DNA of 20,040 bases from Nemertoderma westbladi. Its lineage: Eukaryota; Xenacoelomorpha; Nemertodermatida; Nemertodermatidae. Under the pieces are notes generated by a model that had not been told where the DNA came from, did not search any database, and worked only from the letters and a program-made list of their open reading frames with translations. This document shows, piece by piece, positions 1-7,397 of the stretch. The stretch spans positions 1 through 20,040 of the forward strand of contig JAUCBJ010007656.1 of assembly GCA_032718475.1 (NCBI GenBank), read 5' to 3'. Position 1 is the stretch's first letter. Every line of letters starts with the position of its first letter. A program made the translations under genes and the position numbers.

Positions 1-464
1 AATATAAATCCCATAGAATAAAACGGAAACTCAAGGTCCGATTATGTACGGCAGTTGTAGTACGAGTACTCTTAGATGGGAGTCCATGCTGGGCTCTAAC
101 TGCTGAGGACACCAAATCTCTGGATGGCACATTCACAAGAATGCTACGACGGGTTCATTGTGTCAAGTACAATGAACACATCTACAATCAGACTCTATAC
201 ACCATTGGAGATGTTTCATTTGTCTCGGCTAGCTTGAAATTTGAACGGAAGCGTCTCCGCTTTGCAGGACATTGCTTTCGCCGTGAGGACCAGCCAGTGC
301 ACAATCTTATGCTCTGGCAGTCTCCATGGAGAATATTAGTATGGTGGACTGGACAGCACATGACTTCCTTGAGACGCATCTTAAAGGACACTGGCCTTGA
401 AAATGCGGATGTCATGGGGGATAGGGAGTTGTGGCGGGGCAATTCTCTCTACAAACCGGCATAG
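1..464 (+). mobile_element. LINE (non-LTR retrotransposon) reverse-transcriptase ORF, C-terminal end, 5' part outside window
   Basis: The frame starting at base 3 is open from the window edge to a TAG at 462-464, about 153 residues. It reads as the tail that follows the RT domain in many invertebrate LINEs: KLKVRLCTAVVVRVLLDGS, then a KSLDGTFTRMLRRV segment, then KRLRFAGHCFRREDQP, and finally LKDTGLENADVMGDRELWR. Order and spacing match the family pattern in which RLRFAGHC, DTG and M-DR--W blocks occur after the RT thumb. No catalytic motif (YADD type) is in the window, so activity cannot be judged; no frameshift or stop breaks the visible part. The first ATG, at 141, is internal and not a real start. 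The clade (RTE or CR1-like) is not resolved. A SINE has inserted directly after the stop codon, so the 3' UTR resumes at about 748. Confidence 0.8.
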
Positions 465-473
465 CACTTTTAA

Positions 474-747
474 TAATATATATGTAATATATATATAATG
501 CAGCTGCAATGCAGCATGCCGATAGTAGTAGTATTAGTACGGACGATCCACCACAGTAAACCCTTCCACTCTGTTTTCCAAGTTGCCTTGGTTCCCATTT
601 ATCGACCAGGGAAGGATGAAAGAAATCCTGGGTTGGGCTAGGCTGCAGCATTTAATCCACTGTGGCCAAACAGTGATGCACCATCTAGGGATCGAACCCG
701 GGCCTCTTCATTTGAAACTTTAGAATTTCACCACTAGACCAAGCTGC
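474..747 (-). mobile_element. tRNA-derived SINE, complete, with target-site duplication
   Basis: Read on the minus strand, the element starts with a tRNA-like head: GCAGCT followed by an A-box TGGTCTAGTGG (741-731) and a B-box GGTTCGATCCC (698-688). It continues into a non-tRNA body of about 200 bp and ends in an AT-rich simple tail (TATATATATATTACATATATATTA). The same 9 bases, CACTTTTAA, lie at 465-473 and 748-756, directly at both ends, as expected of target-primed reverse transcription. The 5' end could be 747 or 748 because the boundary base is shared with the duplication. Length about 274 bp is normal for a SINE. It has no coding capacity and depends on a partner LINE. The parent tRNA species is not identified. 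Confidence 0.87.
688..741 (-). promoter_or_regulatory. Internal RNA polymerase III promoter (A and B boxes) of the SINE
   Basis: On the minus strand TGGTCTAGTGG (741-731) fits the tRNA A-box consensus, and GGTTCGATCCC (698-688) fits the B-box consensus GGTTCRANNCC in every position. The two are separated by 32 bases, which is normal for a tRNA gene. Together they are the type-2 Pol III promoter that would drive SINE transcription. The stretch between them does not fold into an obvious full tRNA, so this is a tRNA-derived head and not a functional tRNA gene. Confidence 0.82.
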
Positions 748-756
748 CACTTTTAA

Positions 757-1829
757 CACAGAATAGAATACCAATATAAACAACAGGGACCCGGGGTTAT
801 TAACATTTAGTTAGGCAGATGAAATATTGTCTAACTATAAATAATTATAATTATTGTATCTCTCCTCAGATTTCTCTATTTTTCTACACAGAAAGTAGGA
901 AATGAGGCAGGAAACACAAGAATTATTAACAATAATTTTTAACACAGATTACACAGAATATTTATTCAACTAGTTAATTTAGCTATGAAATCACACAAAA
1001 TTTAGATATAAAACGGTTAAATAAATTATATAGACCGACAGTAGTAATAATAATTTCGGGTGGAATACCCAAAACTGCACATATAATATTATTTGGATAT
1101 CCTGTTTGATAGCCGCCTAAGAACGGGCCATCCCCATCCTTAAATTACGTAGCACAAGTCCAAAATCGTTCAAAAAAGCGTTACATCATTTAAGGAGGAC
1201 CCATATTGTTGCATAGCAAAAGGGGTCGACTCACATAGCTAGCTACACCAATATTTAGCTAATGGTTTAGCCATTGACACAACCCAATTCTATTATATTC
1301 ATTAAAGAGCACCAATTTTAATGATTTGCTAATTATTATTACCTAATTAAATTAAATCGTCTACAAAACTATAAACCTGATTGTTTTAGAATGTTGAAGC
1401 TGTGTCACGCTGTCACGCCAAAATGTATACTAAAAGTCGCACACATCGAACTGGGCTGGAGCATAAGATAACACGAGCAGCAAGTGAGCACAAACATTGA
1501 GCACAAATATGCAAAATTAACAAAATAAACAATCAAAATGAAATATACTGGAATATGAAAGTGCAGCATGGTTACATAAAGTAGATTGTTTACCAGTAAA
1601 TAAACAAACACATTTAATATAAATTGTTTACAATAAAAACAGTATTAATTACAAATAAATACTGAATCTAAATAAGAAATATCAATAAAAGTAGATTATT
1701 ATTCCAGTTACATTCAGCCCAGATGAAATGTACAATATTAAAACTTAGTATAAATAAATGTAAGTTAAAGTAAGTAACATAGGGCGGATACAGAGGATAA
1801 TAAAAATAGAAGATAGTGACGGGACGGTA
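757..1829. other. AT-rich non-coding stretch between LINE/SINE and the phosphatase gene
   Basis: No ORF with protein-like composition is visible on either strand. The first part may be LINE 3' UTR; where it ends is not visible. The part nearest 1829 must hold the 3' UTR and polyadenylation site of the minus-strand phosphatase gene. No canonical AATAAA on the minus strand lies within about 200 bp of the stop; a variant ATTAAA lies near 1612-1617. No strong repeat or RNA gene was seen. Confidence 0.5.
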
Positions 1830-4800
1830 CTATATGGCGTCGTGGGATTCTGTTAGCGAGCTCTGGGGTTTGAGACCGCCGTGTTTGTGTAACGGAATAA
1901 CGAATACGGATATATCGTCGGCGCTGGCCTGTTTGTTCCCGGGGTTGCGCCACCCCTTGGGGGTCGGCATTCCGCGCGCGCGGTACACCAAGGCCTGCGC
2001 GGCGTGCGAGTAACGGTTGCAGTCGTCCCGCGGCCGTCCGGACAACGTGTCCCGGACAATGTCGGACACGTCCGCGTTGCTCAGGATGTCCCACAAGCCG
2101 TCGCTGCCCAACACGACGACGTCGTCCTCGTTGTGCACCTCGGCTCCCATATCGTAGACTTGCACCTCCGGGACCGGGGTCAGGAACGGTTTGATGTAGA
2201 TGTCGGACTCGTAGACGCGAAGATCGTGATCCCCGAATCCCCGGGTCACCCCGATCGTAGCCATAACCCGCGCGCGTTTCCCCTCCCCGTATATCAACGG
2301 ATGCCGCAGGTCCTGCTCCCTTATAGTCTTGTAGGACCAGCCCACGGTGCTGTGGTTCCGGTACAACAGTCGCTTCCCGAGGTCCCGTCGATGGATCCTA
2401 CGGATGAACTCGAGTTCCGTGAACTCCTCCTTCAGTAGTTGGGGGTGGAGGAAGGCGAGGTACTGTAGTCTGCGTCGGTCTGTCTCGGGAGTGAAGTCGG
2501 TGGAGAGGGCGACGGGTCGTTGGTGTCGGCGGCACAGGACGGCTCGCGAGTCGCCCGCGTTCGCTACGTAGAGTTTACCGAGGAAGAATACGGCGACGAG
2601 GGCCGTGCAGCCTCCCGTTATGCGGTAGTAGGCCCGCTCCCGTCCGATTTCGGCGTCCATCTCAGTGAAGGCAGCCTCCAGAGCGCCGACCACAAGGGAT
2701 TCCACCGTAACCTAGAATATAAAGAGTAAAGTTACATGACAGTTGCTCGTCTAAGGCGATCTACGAGTAAAGCTTCACCGCCATACCGGTACCAGTTTTC
2801 TCTCCCTTTGGAACTCATCTCTATTGACGCCCTATAGCCCCTATGAAAGCCTCGCTGCTTATGGCGTCTCTAAAAGGGTCAAAATATAAATAATAAAAAC
2901 CTCTATGATGAAAAAATAAAAATGCGTCCAAAAAAATACTGCAGTAATACAATTTTTTTTCTACCGCAGTAATATAAAAAATTGTTACTGTAGTAAAAAT
3001 ATTGCAGTAACAAATATTTATTACTGCAGTAACAATTATTTATTACTGCAGTAACAATTATTTATTACTGCAGTAACAAATAATTGTTACTGCAGTAGTA
3101 ATTATTTGTTACTGCAGGAGCAAATATTTATTACTGCAGTGCCAAACTGTCATTTCATTGGCCGATATAATTCAATGATCCCCATCCCCTATCAGAATCC
3201 GCCCGCAGTTGAATGGTAGAGCCAGCCAAAGCTTAGGCTGGCCCTTCCATTCAACTGCGGTTTCTGATTGGGGATTCAATGAATTATATCGACCAATGAA
3301 AGGACAGTTTCTTCCAGAGGTAGTTCTTTGCCCAGACCACCGGTGTAAACATACTTAAAGTTTTTAGTTTTTAGTAGTTAGGCATTACCGAGCTGCCCTG
3401 TTGAAGGCCTGTTTGTTTGTTTTATATTGTTCATTATATTGTTTCAATATAATTTCATGTTTGGGCCGAAATATTGGCAATAAACTCAATTTTGACCACC
3501 CACAGATCTGCTACCCGCCTTTAAAAAGACAGTTTAGTACTGCAGTAATAAATATTTTCTACCGCAGTAACAAAAAATTACTACTGCAGTAACAAATAAT
3601 TACTACTGCAGTATCAAATAATTTTTTGGACGCATTTTTATTGCTTCATAAAGGTTTTATTATTTATATTTTGACCATTTAGAGACGCCATAGCCGCTTA
3701 GAGTTGGAGTGCAATATTGTTATCACCAAATATTGTTAATAATATTGTTATCAGCTGCTGTTATCACTAAATTTAGGATTAGCAAGTCATTTCAGTTAGC
3801 AGATTAGGAGGGTCCCTTATTTGACACTAGTGCCTGAAACTTACCGATCAACTGATTAATTGCATGCATGACTCCGAGCAAGAAATATAAGTTAGCGTTT
3901 TGGAGTCAGCGAGAGAAGTTAATGATAATCGCGGTAACTTTGTGGAAAACTATGAGGACTATATTATACTGTTTGCTACATTTAACTGTGTTTGAGTCTT
4001 TGACTTCACCAATCCATGATCTTAAAGACTGAAAGACATTATCTGCTTATAGCGTAGTTCTTACAGTATCATATGATCATAAAAAAAAATAAAGTAGCTA
4101 CTACACTGCTACATGTAGTCATTGGATACCGTATTAGGTTATCTTGGTGGTTGGTACCTGTACCGGCTGAATTTAAACTACCGGTACCTACCTAGGGGGT
4201 ATTAAATTTAATTTAATAGATGGGCCTACCGGTACCTAGTAGTATTTAATTAAATTCAAATTTACCTTCTTTCCGATCTGTCGGTCGTCTGGACCAACGT
4301 CCGGGGTTAGCAATTCCCGGACGTCGGACAGCCGATCCTGAATGTGGAAGGAGAGAAGATTGGAGGCCATGAGAGCGGCCCCAGTGCCGGCGTGTCCGTC
4401 GAAAATCGCGAAATAAGTAAACTGCAAGTCGGGAAGTTCGCATGGTTCATCTACGTCGATCTCGAGTGGGTCGGATGACGGGTCGTCGTACTCGGAATCG
4501 TGACTCCGTCGCCGCCCTCGGACTGTAAACAAGCCGGTCGCTGATTGGTCCTCGTTCAACGACGATTTACCCGCGTTTATAACCTCAGAATATCCGGAAC
4601 CCCAGGGAATCTTGCGGGCTTCGCGGGGGACGATAATCGGTCGCATCTGGTGGTCCGCGGAGACTTGGATCTCGTCGTCGGTAAGTCGCAGGAATGTCGG
4701 ACGTCCGTATAGGAACCGGATTTCCTTTACGGCTCCTTCGGAACCTTCAGCTTTGGATTGGTCGTTGTTGTGAGGTAAAGCCGCTATACCACCCATTACC

Positions 4801-4847
4801 TTGGATACAGTCAACTTGAAACGAGGCAGCATTTCACTCATACTCAT
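1830..4847 (-). CDS. PPM1H: PPM1H/PPM1J/PPM1M-family PP2C serine/threonine phosphatase (two exons)
   Basis: Exon 1 is 4847-4266 and exon 2 is 2711-1830, joined in phase 0, giving 487 residues; human PPM1H is 514. This is a metal-dependent (Mg/Mn) PP2C phosphatase. Visible motifs: NAGKSSLNEDQ (metal-binding region, about 91-101), FDGHAG (149-154), ANAGDSR (244-250), GEGKRARVMATIGVTRG (336-352), SDGLWD (397-402) and ADDIS (458-462). The conserved order, including the GRPTFLRLTDDEI and PWGSGYSEVINAGKS blocks, is specific to the PPM1H/J/M subgroup. Known roles of PPM1H are removal of LRRK2-dependent phosphates from Rab GTPases and dephosphorylation of p27; applying them here is inference. Residues 6-21 (MLPRFKLTVSKVMGGI) resemble the N-terminal amphipathic helix that targets human PPM1H to Golgi membranes, so the start could be M1 or M6. 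The frame upstream is closed by a TGA at 4880-4878. All catalytic aspartates are present. The choice among H, J and M is less certain than the subgroup. Exon 2 is clearly more GC-rich than its surroundings. Confidence 0.93.
2936..3142. repeat. Left subterminal array of TTACTGCAGTAA palindromes, 22-bp period
   Basis: TTACTGCAG or a one- to two-base variant starts at 2936, 2961, 2985, 2999, 3021, 3043, 3065, 3087, 3109 and 3131. The last seven are spaced exactly 22 bp apart. The core is a 12-bp perfect palindrome containing a PstI-type CTGCAG, separated by AT-rich spacers such as CAATTATTTA. The array lies just inside the left terminal repeat of the MITE and faces a shorter matching array at the other end. 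Confidence 0.88.
3144..3310. repeat. Central 167-bp imperfect palindrome (long hairpin)
   Basis: AAACTGTC at 3144 pairs with GACAGTTT ending at 3310. The arms continue through CATTTCATTGG / CCAATGAAA, GATATAATTCAATGA, CAGTTGAATGG and GCCAGCC / GGCTGGC, and close on AAGCTT at 3229-3234. Each arm is about 80 bp with small mismatches and indels and essentially no loop. The DNA could extrude a cruciform, and a transcript would form a long hairpin. It sits at the centre of the left half of the MITE and may be an independent nested element. Confidence 0.85.
3537..3611. repeat. Right subterminal array of TACTGCAGTA palindromes, 22-bp period
   Basis: Four copies start at 3537, 3559, 3581 and 3603, again exactly 22 bp apart: GTACTGCAG, CTACCGCAG, CTACTGCAG and CTACTGCAG. 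The array ends about 10 bp before the right terminal inverted repeat. Same motif and period as the left array, but fewer copies. Confidence 0.86.
4178..4260. repeat. Two-copy 48-bp tandem repeat with ACCGGT/GGTACC palindrome
   Basis: CTACCGGTACCTA occurs at 4178-4190 and 4226-4238, each followed by an AT-rich segment built from TATTTAATTAAATT-like words. It ends a few bases from the splice donor of the phosphatase intron. Related GTACCGGTA words recur at about 4900-4910 and 5277-5300. Confidence 0.65.
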
Positions 4848-5424
4848 ATCGAAATCATCTACCGGTAGCTCTGTCTGTCAGTCTGTTCTATGCTGGTACT
4901 GTGGTACCGGTATGTCAGTACGTCTGCAGGCTGCGTGCTGCGATCGGTAAAAACAGAACAAAACAATCAATAGGCCTACAGCAATATAAACAAACTGCAA
5001 ATGGAAAAGGCAAGATCAGAAGATGGCAATTTACAGCATTTAGTCCTACTGTCCTACCCTACTGCCCTACGGCTACGGCATACGGCGCTACGGGATAGGG
5101 CTTAACCGGTCTGCCGGTAGATTCAGAGATTCACTTCACCAGTTCACAGATCACAGATGAATGATGATCAGATGATTATGATACAGGCAGACAGGGATTG
5201 CACTCAGCACCTGCTTCAGTCAGTCAGTAGGCCTAGTCCTTGCGTCCTTGGTTAATTTTAATCGTTATTCTGTACTGGTACCGGTCAGCCGGTACCGGTA
5301 CATCAGTACTGCAGTAGGCCTACATATTACTGTATTATTGCAAACATTTTTTTGCAAGTTGTCTGGCAGCCTGTATGGAATCCATCCAAAAAATGCACCG
5401 GATAGTGCGCCGACAAATTTTTAT
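4848..5424. other. 5' flank of the PPM1H-like gene; no further gene seen
   Basis: On the minus strand this is the upstream region and probable 5' UTR/promoter of the phosphatase gene. The coding frame is closed 30 bp above the ATG. No TATA box or clear initiator could be identified with confidence. It is rich in short palindromic words (GGTACC, ACCGGT, AGTACTGCAGTA) and TAGGCCTA-like words. No protein-like ORF on either strand. Confidence 0.45.
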
Positions 5425-5540
5425 GCGCGCCGCGCGCCGATGCAATTTCGAAGCAAACCCCGCGCCAACGAAATTTTTAAGCGCGCCGCACATAGAAACA
5501 ATTTTGAAGAGCGCCGCGCCAATGCAATTTCAATTTTGAA
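5425..5540. repeat. Degenerate 28-bp minisatellite, about four units
   Basis: Units lie at 5425-5452, 5453-5480, 5481-5508 and 5509-5540 (the last is 32 bp). Each starts with a G/C-rich half (GCGCGCCGC type) and ends with an A/T-rich half (CAATTTTGAA type). A partial unit precedes at about 5405-5424. The sharp GC/AT alternation gives arginine- and alanine-rich translations in passing ORFs, which are not real genes because the period is not a multiple of three. Confidence 0.75.
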
Positions 5541-5702
5541 GGAGTGTAAACCGTCTGCCAATGTCAGTACAGTACTGCTGTACCTGTCAGCCTGTACAGC
5601 AGTACGGTCACGGTAACCATACAACAGAAATAAGAAAGGCAGTGATTTTTTATGTCCTTTTATTTGACTTTTTTTGTCCTCCTTTTTTTACGAATTGTGC
5701 AT

Positions 5703-5765
5703 AATGACTTTTGTTGTCCTTTTAATGACTTTTGTTGTCCTTTTAATGACTTTTTATGTATGTAT
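5703..5765. repeat. 21-bp tandem repeat, about 2.5 copies
   Basis: The unit AATGACTTTTGTTGTCCTTT (plus one T) occurs at 5703-5723 and 5724-5744, with a partial third copy to about 5755. Degenerate TTTTGTCC words precede it from 5645. A separate pair of CTGTCAGAC-GATTTC words follows at 5775-5820. Confidence 0.7.
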
Positions 5766-5977
5766 TTCTTCAAACTGTCAGACTGCTGATTTCTGGACTG
5801 TCAGACAGTTGATTTCAACATGCCTAATGCCAAAACATTCAAAATTTGTTGATTTCTGGTCTATCGGACAGTTGGTCCTTTTTCAGGTTTCAATTATCTA
5901 TCTATAATTGATAATGGGCATGCTGGAAGCAGTTGCATTAAGAATGCTGCCGGTGTCCTAGCCGTCCGTATCTACAA

Positions 5978-6024
5978 CCCCCCCCCTACCCCCGCGCGGA
6001 TTCCCCCCCCCCCCCCCCCCCCCC
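5978..6024. repeat. Poly-C tracts (C9, C5, C22)
   Basis: Runs of 9 C (5978-5986), 5 C (5989-5993) and 22 C (6003-6024) are separated by short linkers including GCGCGG. The complementary strand is poly-G. The 22-C run is prone to length error in sequencing and to slippage in vivo. No gene covers it. Confidence 0.9.
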
Positions 6025-6620
6025 TATAAACTTACAGTATGAATAATAGTAGATCTAGCGTACCATGCAGCACTTTAACTTGGATTTATTGGTTTATTGG
6101 TAGGGTTAGTTTAGTGGTTGGGTTAGTTGGTCCGGCCCAAACCCTAATTAAAACTGTCTTTAGTAACCCTATAAACTTAAAGTCCCAATGCTCTAATCTA
6201 AGAAATTTTATGGAATTTAGGATCCAAAATATTTAAGGTTGGGGTTATTTATAATTAAGGCTTTGGGCCTCCATTTCCACTTTGAATTAGGGTTTCGGAC
6301 CTCCACTCCCAAAATATGGGGACTTATTTACCTCCCTCGGTGCGCTCGGTCGTTTAATAACAGATCTCGGGATGAACGGTAAATAAAGCATATTACCGTA
6401 TATTTCCCTCGCAGTACAATAGGTAGTTATTATAATTAACTTTATACTGCAATGAGTTAGAATATTGACGTTCCAATATTGATGCTAAGGCTGTAAGGCT
6501 CAGCTCACAGACTTCGTGGCTCGCCCCATATTATTGAACTAGGCCTATTTCGACAACTGCGGTTGGTCACAGTAAGCATGGGATAATAATAACAATAATA
6601 ATCCCAGAATACTGAAATTT
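6025..6620. other. Non-coding AT-rich stretch, no gene seen
   Basis: Both strands are broken by frequent stops. CCTATAAACTTA occurs twice, at about 6023 and 6167, and scattered TTAGGG/GGTTAG words occur at 6100-6135, too irregular to be telomeric. No RNA gene, terminal repeat or splice-linked coding segment was recognised. Confidence 0.4.
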
Positions 6621-6829
6621 TTTGAAAAACGTGGACATAGAGCTGCTCTAATGTGCTCATCAATATGGTCAATTCATGTCCTGTTCTTTCTCAACCAAGT
6701 CCACCTTATTCAAATTTGAAAAAGGTGGACAACAAAGCTGAAAAAGGTGGACATGCTGTGTGACGCAAATCGCCCGTGATTGGTCTGTCCATTGTCCATG
6801 TTTTCTGTGTCCAGTCCACCTTTTTCAAA
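6621..6829. repeat. Cluster of five copies of a 16-bp TTTGAAAAAGGTGGAC motif in both orientations
   Basis: The motif lies forward at 6621-6636 (one mismatch), reversed at 6699-6714, forward at 6715-6730, forward at 6737-6752 and reversed at 6814-6829. The copies at 6699-6714 and 6715-6730 abut to form a 32-bp near-perfect palindrome. The 6737-6752 and 6814-6829 pair forms a second stem with a loop of about 60 bp. This could be a degraded MITE or a fold-back element. Confidence 0.75.
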
Positions 6830-7009
6830 CACCCGGTTACAGGGTTACCGGCAAACCGCGAAACCGGTAGGGCCTGGCCTAGTACTGTCAGTAGTCATGC
6901 TACTGTACTTTTCCTAACCCTATCTGTTTACCTTGTGTTCTGTCAACTGTTCCTTAACCCTTTAACCCTTGCCCAGTCCTGTAGGTACCGCCCGAGCCTG
7001 AGGCTGCAA

Positions 7010-7390
7010 ATGAAGTGCGTATTTGAAATAGTGCGCGGTAGAAGCGCACGGAATTGAAATGAAAGTGCGCGAAATTATGTGAAAGACAACAAAAGTGCGC
7101 AGTAATCTGTGCAAAGGATCAAAGGTCGTAAAGTGCGCGTACAGGTGGATGAGGTGTAAAAAAATTTACATGCATTCAAAGTGAGAAAAATAATTTGCCA
7201 CAAAAAATTTCGCTCGCTTCGCTCGCGTATCTTTTAATTTTGCACTGTCAGACTGTTAGAATGAAAAAATTTCGTACACTTTAATGAAAAAATTTCGCTC
7301 ACTTTGAGTTTTGCTCCCGTTACTTTTTCATTTTGCACTGTTATAATGAAAAAATTTCGCTCACTTTGAGTTTTGCACGTGTTTCTTATG
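7010..7390. repeat. Local repeat family: GTGCGCG words, then AATGAAAAAATTTCGCTC units
   Basis: From 7010 to 7145 the word AAGTGCGC(G) recurs several times at irregular spacing. From 7200 to 7390 units of the type AATGAAAAAATTTCGCTCAC, TTTGAGTTTTGC and TTTCATTTTGCACTGTTA repeat. The block CGCTCGCTTCGCTCGCGTAT at 7211-7230 recurs in the same orientation at about 8038-8056, and TTTCTTTTTCATTTTGCA recurs near 7995. The inverted-repeat element at 7398-7977 thus sits inside this repeat family. Confidence 0.65.
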
Positions 7391-7397
7391 GGTGACA

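Larger units (their letters stand above)
465..756. repeat. 9-bp direct repeat CACTTTTAA flanking the SINE (target-site duplication)
   Basis: CACTTTTAA occurs at 465-473 and again at 748-756, exactly bracketing the SINE. The left copy begins one base after the TAG stop codon of the LINE ORF. The copies are identical, suggesting that the SINE insertion is fairly young and postdates the LINE copy. Confidence 0.8.
2862..3690. mobile_element. MITE with about 70-bp terminal inverted repeats and TA target duplication
   Basis: The left end, TGGCGTCTCTAAA from 2862, is matched in reverse complement by the right end at 3678-3690. Identity stays high for about 70-77 bp (2862-2938 against 3690-3621) with a few indels, up to the shared block ATGCGTCCAAAAAA. 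Both ends are directly flanked by TA (2860-2861 and 3691-3692), the duplication typical of Tc1/mariner-type transposition. At 829 bp with no transposase ORF it is a non-autonomous element. Inside the ends are phased palindrome arrays and a large central hairpin, listed separately. It lies in the intron of the phosphatase gene. The superfamily assignment rests only on the TA dinucleotide. Confidence 0.85.
2712..4265 (-). other. Single GT-AG intron of the PPM1H-like gene
   Basis: The donor reads AGAAG|GTAAAT on the minus strand (GT at 4265-4264). The acceptor reads TTTATATTCTAG|GTTACG (AG at 2713-2712). Both exon frames join in phase 0, linking ...RQIGKK to VTVESLVVGALEAAF, which restores the continuous PP2C fold. 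Length is 1554 bp. More than half of it (829 bp) is a MITE insertion, and a 48-bp tandem repeat sits next to the donor. Confidence 0.9.

Noticed and set aside
680-748. A functional tRNA gene
   Set aside because: A and B boxes are present, but the arms do not pair as a full cloverleaf and the sequence continues into a SINE body with target duplications.
2004-2438. 144-codon plus-strand frame
   Set aside because: It is antisense to exon 2 of the phosphatase, whose reading frame carries all the PP2C motifs; the open frame is a by-product of high GC.
2936-3142. Regular 22-bp repeats as a CRISPR array
   Set aside because: Repeats are 12-bp palindromes with short AT spacers inside a eukaryotic intron and a MITE; no spacers of constant size with unique sequence and no cas genes.
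3401-3592. 63-codon plus-strand frame within the MITE
   Set aside because: It runs into the right palindrome array and shows no transposase feature.
2853-3700. 8-bp target duplication (GCTGCTTA / GCCGCTTA) for the intronic MITE, which would suggest hAT
   Set aside because: The copies are not identical and the right one is offset by two bases; a perfect TA directly at both ends explains the borders better.
5248-5616. 122-codon plus-strand frame rich in Arg and Ala
   Set aside because: It is produced by the 28-bp minisatellite, whose period is not a multiple of three, and has no domain-like sequence outside the repeat.
6094-6975. Interstitial telomeric repeat (TTAGGG/TAACCC words)
   Set aside because: The words are scattered singly, never in tandem of three or more.
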